DNA from: Loigolactobacillus iwatensis
GTDB taxonomy: Bacteria; Bacillota; Bacilli; Lactobacillales; Lactobacillaceae
DNA: 32,503 nt
Reading direction: 5' to 3'
Assembly (NCBI RefSeq): GCF_003950295.1
Contig: NZ_RHNP01000035.1
Location: 1 to 32,503 of the forward strand
Both the position numbers and the translations under genes were made by a program. Numbering within the stretch: the stretch's first letter is position 1; each line of letters begins with the position of its first letter. Shown here in pieces: positions 1 through 8,212 of the stretch. The notes beneath the pieces are model-generated. The model searched no databases. It was not told the origin of the DNA and was given only the letters and a program-made list of their open reading frames with translations.

Positions 1-20
1 GCTCTTTTTCTGCACAAAAA

Positions 21-59
21 TCCTGTTAATAGTTTACCATTTGTAAACTATCAACAGGA
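21..59 (-). terminator. Stem-loop, leftward terminator-like
   Basis: The arms TCCTGTT/AACAGGA and TAGTTTAC/GTAAACTA form a long stem with a 5-nt loop and one 2x2 internal mismatch. Read on the minus strand it is followed by TTTTTG, so it resembles an intrinsic terminator for leftward transcripts. No leftward gene is visible between here and 405. A second hairpin (AAAGACTA/TAGTCTTT) lies at 75-101. Nothing else is recognisable in 61-240. Confidence 0.5.
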
Positions 60-244
60 AAAAGTATAGAGCCTAAAGACTATCAGCTTCAATTAGTCTT
101 TACTGCCACTTTTTATGGCCTAAAATCACATTTTCTTTAAAAATAACGCCGTTCGACCACACTAACAAGCATTAATTCATTCTACTCAGGCTCACCAAGA
201 TAATTAGGCCTGTTAAACCTACCTTTCGTGAAAAATTTATGGCA

Positions 245-268
245 TTCATTAATGAACTTCACTATACT
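245..268 (+). promoter_or_regulatory. Putative promoter and operator palindrome
   Basis: A perfect 12-bp palindrome TTCATTAATGAA (245-256) lies just upstream of a good -10 hexamer TATACT (263-268). No convincing -35 is seen, and the palindrome sits where one would be expected, so an activator or repressor site is possible. It would drive the small ORF at 303 and the permease at 406. Confidence 0.4.
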
Positions 269-302
269 CAATATAGAAAAAAGCTAAGGAGGAGTCGAAG
301 CA

Positions 303-389
303 ATGCTTGTCTACTTGTACCGCAAGAATAAGTCACCGGGTCAAATCAGTGCTCATTTATTAAACGACGCACAAAAAGATTTGAATTAA
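303..389 (+). CDS. Small ORF, 28 aa, upstream of APC permease
   Basis: A 28-codon ORF starts with ATG 8 nt after a very strong ribosome site (AAGGAGGAG, 286-294) and stops with TAA 16 nt before the permease ATG, which has its own site (CGGAGG). The peptide begins MLVYLYRKNK and ends DAQKDLN. It is polar, with no membrane segment or signal peptide. I do not recognise a family. It may be a small protein co-transcribed with the transporter or a translated leader that tunes it; no terminator-type hairpin separates the two, which argues against classical attenuation. The ribosome site is the main evidence that it is translated. Confidence 0.55.
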   Translation: MLVYLYRKNKSPGQISAHLLNDAQKDLN

Positions 390-405
390 CTCGGAGGATT
401 ATTTT

Positions 406-2040
406 ATGAAAGATGATGGATTAGAATTAGCGGGTAACCGCAATTTTATTAAGTGGCCAGTTGTTGCCCTTATGGATTTCGTAACCGTTATCGGTTTCGA
501 CGATATTATTTATAATTTTCAAAACCAGGGTCTTGGTGTTGTTACATCATGGATCGTTATGCTGTTTATTTACGTACTTCCCTACTCCTTAATGGTTGGC
601 CACTTGGGTTCGGTCTTCAGTCAAGAGGGTGGCGGTTTGACCTCGTGGGTTCGGGGAACGAGCGGTGACAAAGTTGGTTACTTCGCTGCTTGGTTTTATT
701 GGGTTGTTGGATTACCTTACATTGTCGACGTCGCCAATTCCGTGGTTGTTGCCTTTGGTTGGCTAATCAGCGGTAACGGTAACCTTGAAGAGTACATGTC
801 AAAAGCGATGTTTGGTATTTTAACCACTGCTATTTTTATTGGTTTTATTTTCTTTGAGCATTTATTCAAAAACAAATCACTGGAAATCATGAGTGTCATC
901 GGTGGTGGTGCAATGTTTCTTATGACGGTCCTATTTGTCGTTATGACCATCACTTCTTTGGTTAAAGGATTTCACATTGCCACCCAACCGTTCACGCTAA
1001 AAGCCTTCTTACCTAAAATTGATGGCCATTTTCTGACAACATTGGGCCTACTAATTTTTGCTATGAACGGTTCTGAGCTGGCCGCCCCTTACGTTACCGA
1101 TATGAAAAATCCACGCAAAGATTTCCCAAAGGCAATGATCATGATTGCAATCATGACTGCCTTTCTAACCGTTTTTGGTTCCTTTTCACTAGGCGTTTTC
1201 TTCAACGCGCACCACTTGCCTAATGACCTCAAAATGAACGGTTCCTATTACGCCTTTCTTGCTTTAGGCCGGCAATTTGGCTGGGGTAAGATTCTAATGT
1301 ACGTCTTTGCCGTCACCCAAGCAATTTATATGTGTGCCCAATTGGCTATCCTACTAGATGCTGGTACACGAGTCTTTCTTGGTGATATTAGCAAAAAATA
1401 CATGCCTAAGCAATTGTCTAAACTTAATGCAGATGGTCTCCCAATCAATGGTTACTGGATGACCACCGCAATTTGTGCCATCATTATGTTTCTTGGTGGC
1501 CTGCTCCCTCAAATCAATGATATTTTTAACTGGTTATTGAACCTTAACGGGATCGTATCGCCCTTTGCAACTTGCTTCTTATTCTGGGCCTTTATGATGG
1601 TTCGCCGGCACAGCGATCGCTACCCAACGCCAGCCTATACTTACATCAAAAATGATCACCTTGCTTTTATCGTTGGTGCTTGGATGTTTTTTATCACTTT
1701 CTTTGCTGCCGTGGCTGCGTTTTTCCCGACAGATGCGACGCCGGGAACAGCACTCTACGCCGATACCTTAATCATGAACGTCTTGGTCACACTGGGCCTA
1801 TGTGGGATTGGCCTAGTTATGCCCATCATTGCTCGTCGACAGCGTAATAATAATGGTGCTGCCTATACAATTGGTCAGTGGCTAATTATTTCACTCATTA
1901 TTATCATTGGTATCATAATTAGTTACGCGATCTCACGGGTTACCGGTGTTGCCCTATTACTCCGCTTACTCTACATTTTAATCGTTGATGCCCTATTAAT
2001 TTCCTGCCTCACTTTTGTTGGCAGAAAAAAACGCGCCTAA
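406..2040 (+). CDS. APC-superfamily amino acid permease or antiporter (544 aa)
   Basis: An integral membrane transporter with roughly 12-14 hydrophobic segments, belonging to the amino acid-polyamine-organocation superfamily. The N-terminal stretch (FVTVIGFDDIIYNFQNQG) and the internal signature (FAMNGSELAAPYVTDMKNPRKDFPKA, about residues 221-246) resemble the glutamate:GABA antiporter-like branch, in which proteins usually have 470-550 residues. Substrate cannot be read from sequence; amino acid uptake or amino acid/amine exchange is the likely role. It follows the 28-aa ORF at 303 and is probably co-transcribed with it. The start is fixed by CGGAGG 9 nt upstream. A bidirectional hairpin follows at 2065-2106, and a fragment resembling the local repeat end (CGTGTTTGGCAAAG) begins 2 nt after the stop. 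Confidence 0.85.
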   Translation: MKDDGLELAGNRNFIKWPVVALMDFVTVIGFDDIIYNFQNQGLGVVTSWIVMLFIYVLPYSLMVGHLGSVFSQEGGGLTSWVRGTSGDKVGYFAAWFYWVVGLPYIVDVANSVVVAFGWLISGNGNLEEYMSKAMFGILTTAIFIGFIFFEHLFKNKSLEIMSVIGGGAMFLMTVLFVVMTITSLVKGFHIATQPFTLKAFLPKIDGHFLTTLGLLIFAMNGSELAAPYVTDMKNPRKDFPKAMIMIAIMTAFLTVFGSFSLGVFFNAHHLPNDLKMNGSYYAFLALGRQFGWGKILMYVFAVTQAIYMCAQLAILLDAGTRVFLGDISKKYMPKQLSKLNADGLPINGYWMTTAICAIIMFLGGLLPQINDIFNWLLNLNGIVSPFATCFLFWAFMMVRRHSDRYPTPAYTYIKNDHLAFIVGAWMFFITFFAAVAAFFPTDATPGTALYADTLIMNVLVTLGLCGIGLVMPIIARRQRNNNGAAYTIGQWLIISLIIIIGIIISYAISRVTGVALLLRLLYILIVDALLISCLTFVGRKKRA

Positions 2041-2064
2041 ATCGTGTTTGGCAAAGATAACTAC

Positions 2065-2106
2065 ACAAAACAAAGGATCCGGCAATTGTCGGATCCTTTG
2101 TTTTGT
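2065..2106. terminator. Bidirectional terminator hairpin
   Basis: A 17-bp perfect stem (ACAAAACAAAGGATCCG and its complement) with an 8-nt loop lies between the convergent permease (+) and dhaM (-). A/T tracts within both arms give terminator character in both directions. Confidence 0.8.
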
Positions 2107-2133
2107 CTATCTTCTAATTATCATTCTCGTAAA

Positions 2134-2505
2134 TTAAGCCTTAACTTGTAACGCAAGTAACTGCTTGTCCAAACCAGCGCGGTCAACACCTGCTTGTAAG
2201 CCAACTGCGGCGGTATGTGCGCCTTCAACTAATGCGACATCATATAAATGAATTGGTTTGGTGCTAAAAGCACTGGCCAATTCTACATTACGTCGGGCGC
2301 TCCCAAAATCATAAAAGGCTAATAGCTCCGTTGCTTCATTCGTGTTTACCGCTAATTGAACTTGACTCATGCTAGTCCCAATTTGACCCATGCTATTACC
2401 ACCGGCAAACGTCACTGGCACACTTTTGGCAATATGCCGCAACAACCGCGCTAATCCCTCGGCCATTTCTGGTGTATGGGTGACAATAATAATCCCTAAA
2501 CTCAT
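2134..2505 (-). CDS. dhaM: PTS-dependent dihydroxyacetone kinase phosphotransferase subunit DhaM
   Basis: A 123-aa EIIA-mannose-type domain. In the family it takes a phosphoryl group from HPr on an active-site His and passes it to the ADP-bound DhaL subunit of dihydroxyacetone kinase. The sequence shows the N-terminal IVTHTPEMAEGL with the likely phosphorylated His10, a GG loop (residues 35-36) and IGTSM, in the DhaM order. Length matches single-domain DhaM of Firmicutes. Ribosome site GAGGTAAG precedes the ATG. No dhaK, dhaL or glycerol gene is in the window, so it is an orphan here and may act in regulation or with partners elsewhere. A cre-like site lies in its putative promoter. Confidence 0.85.
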   Translation of the reverse strand: MSLGIIIVTHTPEMAEGLARLLRHIAKSVPVTFAGGNSMGQIGTSMSQVQLAVNTNEATELLAFYDFGSARRNVELASAFSTKPIHLYDVALVEGAHTAAVGLQAGVDRAGLDKQLLALQVKA

Positions 2506-2594
2506 TTTTCTTACCTCGTCTTCAAATTGACTTCAATAGTCTAAGTATTACTGAGTCACTATCAAAATTCAACTATTTTCCCAATAAATCTGAA

Positions 2595-2625
2595 ATTATA
2601 GTAAAAGCGCTTTAAAAGTAATCAA
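2595..2625 (-). promoter_or_regulatory. Putative dhaM promoter with cre-like site
   Basis: On the minus strand, TTGATT (2620-2625) and TATAAT (2595-2600) are separated by 19 nt. The spacer holds the palindrome TAAAAGCGCTTTAA (2602-2615), which differs from the catabolite-responsive element TGAAARCGYTTTCA at two symmetrical positions. CcpA binding between -35 and -10 would repress dhaM on preferred sugars; this is inference. The rest of 2506-2810 shows nothing else recognisable. Confidence 0.45.
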
Positions 2626-2811
2626 ACTAATATTAGTCTATGCTACTTCAGACCTTTTTATAATTAATTGAGTACATGTTTAAAAAATGGCCTAACTGGA
2701 AAATTTGATTAAAATAATTTTCAATCTTGTTCGTGCTTAAAAATAGCTTTTACCGTCATTTTGATCTAACCACATTTCCAAAGCCAGTTAGTGAACACGC
2801 TTAATTTAAGC

Positions 2812-2840
2812 TTGGCCAGTTAATTAAAATATGGTATGAT
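2812..2840 (+). promoter_or_regulatory. Promoter of APC permease at 2884
   Basis: TTGGCC (2812-2817), a 17-nt spacer and TATGAT (2835-2840) preceded by TGG as an extended -10. A weak ribosome site (AAAGGGAG) lies about 13 nt before the ATG. Confidence 0.6.
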
Positions 2841-2883
2841 TGTCTCATTAAATTTTAATTAAAAAAGGGAGTTGGGGTTTTAA

Positions 2884-4224
2884 ATGCAACAGAAGGAGAA
2901 TGTTCAACTCAATCGTTCACTAGGCCTTTGGTCGGCACTAGCACTTGTTATTGGGACAGTTATTGGTTCAGGTATCTTTTTTAAACAAGCGAGTGTTCTA
3001 TCATTGGCCGGTTCCACAACCACAGCACTCTGGGCCTGGTTTCTCGGTGGCGTCATTACGCTAACGGCTGGGCTAACGATTGCCGAAATTGGTGCTCAAA
3101 TGCCGCATACAGGTGGCCTATACGTTTATATGGAAAAAATGTACGGCAAATTATGGGGCTTTCTTGCCGGTTGGATGCAAATTATCGTTTATGGTCCGGC
3201 CATGATTGCCTCCTTGGCCGCTTACCTAGCAATTCTATTAACTGATTTCTTCCACCTCAGCAGCAGTTTACGTATTCCGTTGGCTTTACTGGCAATCTTA
3301 TTTATTGGCCTAATTAACTTTCTATCAAATCGTTTTGGAGCAACGATTCAAATCTTAACCACTTTAGGTAAATTACTTCCGATTGCTGCTATTATTATTT
3401 TCGGTCTTTTATTTGGTGATCATGCCGCACTTAACCAAACAGTCACAACGGCAAGCAGCGGTTCCAACGGCAGTTTTGGTGTCGCCATCTTGGCAACTCT
3501 CTTTGCTTATGATGGTTGGATCTTAATTGCTAATATGGGTGGCGAAATTAAGAATCCAAAAAAAATGTTGCCGCGGGCCATTTCTTTTGGAATCATCTTA
3601 GTTCTTATCTGTTATATGCTAGTCACGCTGGGTGTTTTTCGGACAATGACCGCCCAACGTATCGTCAACCTTGGTCAAAATGCAACGCCCGCCTTTGCGG
3701 TAACGGCGTTTGGCGATATCGGCGGTAAATTACTCAATATTGGGGTCATTATTTCAATTTTAGGTTGTATGAACGGAAAAGTTATGACCTTTCCACGGAT
3801 CATGTACGCCATGGCAAAAAATCATGAAATTCCTTTTTCTAAAACCTTAAGTTACTTACACCCAAAAACTAGAGCACCATTATTCTCAACAACTGCAATT
3901 ATGTTAATTGCGGGAATTATGGTTATCTTTTTCAACCCTGATCGGCTATCCGAAATTTGTATTTTTACCGTTTACGTTTTTTACGTAATGGCCTTTGTTG
4001 GCCTCTTTCTATTGCGCCGACGTAATCCTAATCAAAAACGGGCGTTTAACGTGCCACTTTATCCATTAACTCCTATTGTCGCTATTGCCGGTGCCCTATT
4101 TGTTATTGTTAGTGAAATCCAATCGGATATTGTTGGCGTTGGGGTCTCATTTATCTTCGTTGTTATTGGTATTCCAATCTATTACTACGAAAAGGCGCAA
4201 GAACGCAAAGAACTGAAAAAGTAA
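2884..4224 (+). CDS. APC permease, LAT/SteT-like amino acid exchanger (446 aa)
   Basis: A membrane transporter of the L-amino-acid-transporter branch of the APC superfamily, of which Bacillus SteT (serine/threonine exchange) is the best-known member. Residues 15-32 carry the family signature around VIGTVIGSGIFFKQ, the unwound helix 1 that binds substrate. About 12 hydrophobic segments and 446 residues fit the family. LFAYDGWILIANMGGEIKNPKK (about residues 207-228) is the helix 6 region. Substrate is not determined; small neutral amino acids are plausible. It is monocistronic, with its own promoter at 2812-2840, and its end is followed after 7 nt by repeat copy R1 and then by a terminator. Confidence 0.85.
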   Translation: MQQKENVQLNRSLGLWSALALVIGTVIGSGIFFKQASVLSLAGSTTTALWAWFLGGVITLTAGLTIAEIGAQMPHTGGLYVYMEKMYGKLWGFLAGWMQIIVYGPAMIASLAAYLAILLTDFFHLSSSLRIPLALLAILFIGLINFLSNRFGATIQILTTLGKLLPIAAIIIFGLLFGDHAALNQTVTTASSGSNGSFGVAILATLFAYDGWILIANMGGEIKNPKKMLPRAISFGIILVLICYMLVTLGVFRTMTAQRIVNLGQNATPAFAVTAFGDIGGKLLNIGVIISILGCMNGKVMTFPRIMYAMAKNHEIPFSKTLSYLHPKTRAPLFSTTAIMLIAGIMVIFFNPDRLSEICIFTVYVFYVMAFVGLFLLRRRNPNQKRAFNVPLYPLTPIVAIAGALFVIVSEIQSDIVGVGVSFIFVVIGIPIYYYEKAQERKELKK

Positions 4225-4231
4225 CCTAGAG

Positions 4232-4366
4232 CGTGTTTGAAAAAGCGATCAGATTCTACTTCGCAATTACGGTTAGTTATTTGCAAAAATCTTAAATAAC
4301 TTATGATACTTCGAAATTCGCCAAGCTAAAACACGGCAGCCGCAGAAATCCCCTTTTCCAAACACG
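4232..4366 (-). repeat. Intergenic repeat family copy R1 (135 bp)
   Basis: Ends CGTGTTTGAAAAAGC and CCTTTTCCAAACACG are inverted repeats (13 of 15 paired). The right part (AAAACACGGCAGCCGCAG) matches the right part of R8 (23551-23810); the left part (AGATTCTACTTCGCAATTAC) matches the reverse complement of the right ends of R2 and R3. So it is a shortened copy in the R8 orientation. It begins 7 nt after the permease stop codon. Confidence 0.8.
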
Positions 4367-4403
4367 ACTAAGTTCCAAAACATTCGTTAAATTGACCAGG
4401 CAA

Positions 4404-4441
4404 AAATAACGGTTAAGCCTAAATTGGCCTAACCGTTATTT
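4404..4441. terminator. Bidirectional terminator hairpin
   Basis: The stem AATAACGGTTAAGCC / GGCCTAACCGTTATT has one wobble or mismatch, with A/T tracts on both sides. It lies between the convergent permease and glnP genes and reads as a terminator on both strands (TTATTTTTG on the minus strand). Confidence 0.8.
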
Positions 4442-4480
4442 ATTTTCCTAAATTCAATTGCCACTTAAATTAAATCTAAT

Positions 4481-5137
4481 TTAAGCACTTAATCGTTTCT
4501 CTAGTACCCGTGATAACAAGGATAACGCGTAGCAAACGATAAAGTACAAAACGGCTAAAGCTAAGAACATTGGCAAGACGTAATTAGAATTTTGTCCGTA
4601 GATAATCTGAGCGTGGTACATCAACTCCGGTAACATAATGATTGTTGCCAGTGAGGTATCCTTGATTAACGAAACAAACTGACTAACTAGCGGTGGAATC
4701 ATCTTTCTAATTGCTTGTGGTAAGATAATGTGCCACATTGCTTGAACATAGGTCATTCCGTTACTCCGAGCGGCCTCCATCTGTCCTGCATCGACGGCAA
4801 CAATCCCACTGCGGATGATCTCGGCGACCATTGCCGACTCAAACACCGTCATTGCTAAAATTGCAGCCGGAATAACTTCTGGCTTAAAGCCTAAATTGGG
4901 CAATCCAAAATAAGTGAAAAATAAGATCAATAGTAATGGCAAATTACGAATAATATCAATCACAAATCCAATAATTGCCGAGACGTATTTGATTTTAACA
5001 TAGCGTAAAATACCAAGTAACCCGCCAATAATGAAACTAAAAATAATTGAAAGTACTGAAACTTCTACTGTGACCCAGAGTCCCTCAAGAAGGTAGCGGA
5101 TATTGAGCCATGAATAAGCTTGGATAAAGTTATGCAT
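4481..5137 (-). CDS. glnP: Polar amino acid ABC transporter permease (second permease)
   Basis: A 218-aa inner-membrane permease of the His/Glu/Gln (HisMQ-type) ABC family. It has about five hydrophobic segments and the cytoplasmic EAA-loop signature, seen as MEAARSNGMTYVQAMWHIILPQA (residues 141-163), which docks onto the ATPase. It pairs with the neighbouring permease as a heterodimer. The order ATPase, binding protein, permease, permease equals Bacillus subtilis glnQHMP, so this is the GlnP position. Start fixed by GAAGGAGG 8-9 nt upstream. Exact substrate (Gln, Glu or Asp) is not determined. Confidence 0.85.
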   Translation of the reverse strand: MHNFIQAYSWLNIRYLLEGLWVTVEVSVLSIIFSFIIGGLLGILRYVKIKYVSAIIGFVIDIIRNLPLLLILFFTYFGLPNLGFKPEVIPAAILAMTVFESAMVAEIIRSGIVAVDAGQMEAARSNGMTYVQAMWHIILPQAIRKMIPPLVSQFVSLIKDTSLATIIMLPELMYHAQIIYGQNSNYVLPMFLALAVLYFIVCYALSLLSRVLEKRLSA

Positions 5138-5155
5138 TTACAATTCCTCCTTCAA

Positions 5156-5794
5156 CTAGGCCAACCGTTTTTCAAGATAACGCATGAAGTAACTTAACGG
5201 TAAAGTCAAAATTAAATACATTAAACCAACCGCCAAGTAAGTGTCCGATGTATTAAACGTCGTTGCTGCCACAACATTGCCTTGGTACATCAAATCAAAA
5301 CCAGCAACAAAGGCCAAAACAGACGAATTCTTCACTAAATTAATGAACTGATTGCCCAGCGGTGGAATCGTGATCTTAATTGCCTGCGGAAAAATAATCT
5401 GAACCATTGCCTGAGTGTAAGTAAGACCAGTTGAACGGGCAGCTTCCATCTGTCCAGTATCAACGGCCTCAATTCCAGCACGAACAGTTTCCGCAATAAA
5501 TGCCGATGTGTAAATTGTTAAGCCAATTGTACCGGCAGTAAATCCGTTTACTTTAGCAATAAACATGGGAATAACCACGTAAAAGAACATCGTAACAACC
5601 AACAATGGAATATTCCGAAAAACTTCAACGTAAACCCGGCCAATAAATTTAACCCAGCGATGCGAACTAATTTCCATAAAGGCAAAGAGTGTCCCTAAAA
5701 TCAAACTACCCACCAAAGCTAATAAACTTGAACCTAGGGTAGATAGTAAGCCTGACCATAATTCCGGCCAATAACGAACCAAAATATTAATCAT
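5156..5794 (-). CDS. glnM: Polar amino acid ABC transporter permease (first permease)
   Basis: A 212-aa membrane permease homologous to its downstream neighbour, with the same EAA-loop motif (MEAARSTGLTYTQAMVQIIFPQA). It corresponds by position to GlnM of B. subtilis glnQHMP. Its ATG lies 2 nt after the stop of the binding-protein gene, with a GAAGGGGG ribosome site inside that gene's end, so translation is probably coupled. The next permease starts 18 nt further on. Confidence 0.85.
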   Translation of the reverse strand: MINILVRYWPELWSGLLSTLGSSLLALVGSLILGTLFAFMEISSHRWVKFIGRVYVEVFRNIPLLVVTMFFYVVIPMFIAKVNGFTAGTIGLTIYTSAFIAETVRAGIEAVDTGQMEAARSTGLTYTQAMVQIIFPQAIKITIPPLGNQFINLVKNSSVLAFVAGFDLMYQGNVVAATTFNTSDTYLAVGLMYLILTLPLSYFMRYLEKRLA

Positions 5795-5796
5795 AC

Positions 5797-6624
5797 CTAA
5801 TTACCCCCTTCTTCAAAGCCTTGGACATTGCCGAACCATTTATTAACAATCTTCTGGTATTCACCAGTCTTTTTCATCTGCTTAACCGCAGCATTAACTT
5901 TGCGTAAAAATGGTTTTTGACCCTTGTTAACGGCAATACCGTATGGTTCCTTGGTAAAAGCACCACCAGCAACAACGTAATTGGGGTCTTCCACGGACAT
6001 CCCGTAAAGAATCCCGTTATCCGTTGTTAAAGCAACCCCTTGACCAGATTTCAACGCAGTGAAGGCCTGGGCGTAATCAGATAATTCTAAGATATTTGCT
6101 TTTGGTGCATACTTTCTAACGTTTTGAACTGAATTTGAACCCTGAACGCCTAAAATTTGGGCGCCCTTATAGTTTAAATCACGGATGTTCTTAATTGAAC
6201 TACCTTTTTTGACCAGAATGGCCTGACCAGCGTGAAAATATGGTTCCGAGAAATCGACGACCTTTGCACGATCTGGCGTAATTGTCATTGTCGCGATCAA
6301 GGCATCAACATTACCATTTTTCAGTAACGGAATCCGGGTGTTACTCGTTACCTGAACAAGCTTGGCCTTACCATTCTTGCCCAGAATTTGTTTAGTAATC
6401 GCCCTGGCCATATCAATATCAAAACCTTGAACTTTACCAGTTTTAATATTCATTAAACCAAATAAACGTGTATCTGCCTTAACGCCCCAAGTGATTGTGT
6501 TACTTTGGCGATCATTTGTTAACACGTCTTGTTGCGACAAACTCTTTTTACCGCACCCACTTAAAATTAAAACCAAACTAAACAGGAAGGCAACCGGTAA
6601 AAGATAACGGACAAACTTTTTCAT
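5797..6624 (-). CDS. glnH: Amino acid ABC transporter substrate-binding lipoprotein
   Basis: A 275-aa solute-binding protein of the SBP_bac_3 family. The N-terminus is a lipoprotein signal: KK at residues 2-3, a hydrophobic core, and lipobox LSGC with the lipidated Cys24. The mature part contains GFDIDMARAI, DALIATMTITPDRAKVVDFS and EPYGIAV, the usual landmarks of glutamine/glutamate-type binding proteins. It captures substrate outside the membrane and delivers it to the two permeases. Ribosome site AAGGAGG, spacing 9. It starts 14 nt after the ATPase gene ends. Confidence 0.88.
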   Translation of the reverse strand: MKKFVRYLLPVAFLFSLVLILSGCGKKSLSQQDVLTNDRQSNTITWGVKADTRLFGLMNIKTGKVQGFDIDMARAITKQILGKNGKAKLVQVTSNTRIPLLKNGNVDALIATMTITPDRAKVVDFSEPYFHAGQAILVKKGSSIKNIRDLNYKGAQILGVQGSNSVQNVRKYAPKANILELSDYAQAFTALKSGQGVALTTDNGILYGMSVEDPNYVVAGGAFTKEPYGIAVNKGQKPFLRKVNAAVKQMKKTGEYQKIVNKWFGNVQGFEEGGN

Positions 6625-6638
6625 TGTCCCTCGCCTCC

Positions 6639-7373
6639 TTAGTGGTTAATAATCTTGCTCAAGAACTGCCGTGCCCGTTCTTCTTTTGGATGAGCAAAGA
6701 AGGATTTAGTATCATCATCTTCCAAGACTTCACCATCCGCCATAAAGATCAGCCGGTTAGCAACTTCTTGCGCGAAGCCCATTTCGTGGGTAACGACAAC
6801 CATGGTCATCCCTTCATGGGCAACCTTTTTCATAACATCCAGCACGTCACCAATCATTTCTGGATCAAGCGCCGAAGTTGGTTCATCAAATAATAGCGCT
6901 TGTGGTTTCATCGCTAAGCTACGGGCAATCGCAACTCGCTGCTCTTGCCCACCCGACAACATACTTGGTAATGACTCGGCCTTATCAGCCAGTCCAACCA
7001 AATCGAGCAGATCCATGGCCTCTTTTTTACTCTGTTCCTCATTTTCTTTTAAAACTAGTCGCGGTCCTAAAGTAATATTTTCCAGTACGGATTTATTGGC
7101 GTAAAGGTTAAAGTGCTGAAAAACCATCCCGACATCCCGCCGAATCTTGTTCATGTTGGTCTTTTTATCTGCAATATCAAAATTATTAATCACTAATTTT
7201 CCTGAAGAAATTGTGTTTAATCCATTAATAGAGCGGAGCAATGTACTTTTGCCTGAACCTGATGGCCCGATAATCACGACAACCTCGCCTTTATCAATTG
7301 TAAGGTTGATGTTCTTTAGGGCGTGAAAATCACCAAAGTACTTTTCAACGTTGTGAAATTCAATCATTGACAT
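6639..7373 (-). CDS. glnQ: Amino acid ABC transporter ATP-binding protein
   Basis: A 244-aa ABC ATPase of the GlnQ/HisP type. Visible motifs are Walker A (GPSGSGKST), a Q-loop (GMVFQHFNLY), the signature (LSGGQEQRVAIARSLA; Q replaces the more usual Q/K position), Walker B (ALLFDEPTSALD) and the switch His (VVTHEM). It powers the importer formed with the three genes downstream. The reading frame stays open 13 codons further upstream, but the GGAGGG ribosome site sits 9 nt before the MSMIEF ATG at 7373, so I start there. First gene of the operon; no convincing promoter was found upstream. Confidence 0.88.
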   Translation of the reverse strand: MSMIEFHNVEKYFGDFHALKNINLTIDKGEVVVIIGPSGSGKSTLLRSINGLNTISSGKLVINNFDIADKKTNMNKIRRDVGMVFQHFNLYANKSVLENITLGPRLVLKENEEQSKKEAMDLLDLVGLADKAESLPSMLSGGQEQRVAIARSLAMKPQALLFDEPTSALDPEMIGDVLDVMKKVAHEGMTMVVVTHEMGFAQEVANRLIFMADGEVLEDDDTKSFFAHPKEERARQFLSKIINH

Positions 7374-7437
7374 AAAATTTTCCCTCCAAACTAAACTCAC
7401 TGAGCACGCCAAGTAAAATGCATTCTTCGGCTATAGG

Positions 7438-7733
7438 AAGTATTTGGAAAATACTTTCACTGGTACTTACCGACTAATTTAGCCGTAAACGTATTTGAAA
7501 AACTAGATTCTTGCGGTGACCGAGATAAAACTAGTCGTGAGTAATTATAGACTTTATAACTGTGCTCCTTGGCTTTTGCCACAAGAACGGCCATCGTTCG
7601 TAGCAGCAAGATCATCAACGATCTAGGCTGCAACTCGAACTTCGATTTATCCTAGTCCGATCGACGGCCTCAGCGAAGCCAATAATAAGCCACAATTGCA
7701 AAGTAGAATCTGAACGCTTTTCCAAACACTTCC
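7438..7733 (+). repeat. Composite repeat copy R2 (outer module plus long core)
   Basis: It begins with a short hairpin module (AAGTATTT/AAATACTT, 7438-7456) running through GACTAATTTAG to 7489. The core follows (7490-7730), from CGTATTTGAAAAAC to CGCTTTTCCAAACAC. The core carries the family motif CTAGTCCGATCGAC (7652-7665) inside a small stem, and shares most of its length with R3 (for example CTCCTTGGCTTTTGCCACAA). No coding potential is evident. Confidence 0.8.
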
Positions 7734-8095
7734 TAGATTCTAAGAATTCTTTGGACCAGAAAGTGATATCCTGACAGTACTCAAATAACAAGGCCCTAAC
7801 CTCTTTAAATATAGTTAAAGGCCAAAGTTACATTTCAATTTTAATTTATTTTTAATCTCAGCGCAAATTAAATTGGCTTACTTTAGTGTAATAATTGTCA
7901 TATTTAGGAAAAATGAGAAAAATCTTATTTTTTTAGAATTAAAGAAGCAGTGTTTTAGCATAATCAAGCGCTTAACTAATTGAATAGATATTTTTTATTA
8001 AAGTGCTACTAAATCAAATAACCTTCAATTAATTTAGCGCCGATTTTTTGTAAAAGATTTGCAAAGATGGAAGTGCAACACCCACCCATTTTAGC
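7734..8095. other. Non-coding AT-rich interval
   Basis: About 360 nt between repeat R2 and the hairpin at 8096. It is AT-rich with no plausible ORF. One sequence, TTAGCATAATCAAGCGCTTAAC (about 7953-7974), partly resembles a cre core, and TTAGCGTAATCAAGGAAGCG recurs in similar form at the hairpin below. I see no gene in it. Confidence 0.6.
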
Positions 8096-8145
8096 GTAAT
8101 CAAGGAAGCGGCCAGAACTTTCGCCCCAGCCGCTTCCTTGATTAC
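8096..8145 (-). terminator. Strong hairpin downstream of the D-hydroxyacid dehydrogenase
   Basis: A stem of about 17 bp (GTAATCAAGGAAGCGGC / GCCGCTTCCTTGATTAC) with a 16-nt loop, about 70 nt after the dehydrogenase stop. No long U-run follows on the minus strand, so it may protect the mRNA 3' end rather than be a full intrinsic terminator. Confidence 0.6.
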
Positions 8146-8212
8146 TTAATATTACGACGTACCCAATCTATCGCTTTGGCAAAATCATCTTGCTTGTTTC
8201 TTCAAATACTTC

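Noticed and set aside
4232-4366. Repeat copies considered as insertion sequences
   Set aside because: No ORF for a transposase in any copy, and lengths vary from 52 to about 260 bp by loss of internal blocks.
7374-7412. Upstream extension of glnQ by 13 codons
   Set aside because: A clear GGAGGG site at correct spacing marks the start at 7373, and the extension overlaps that site.
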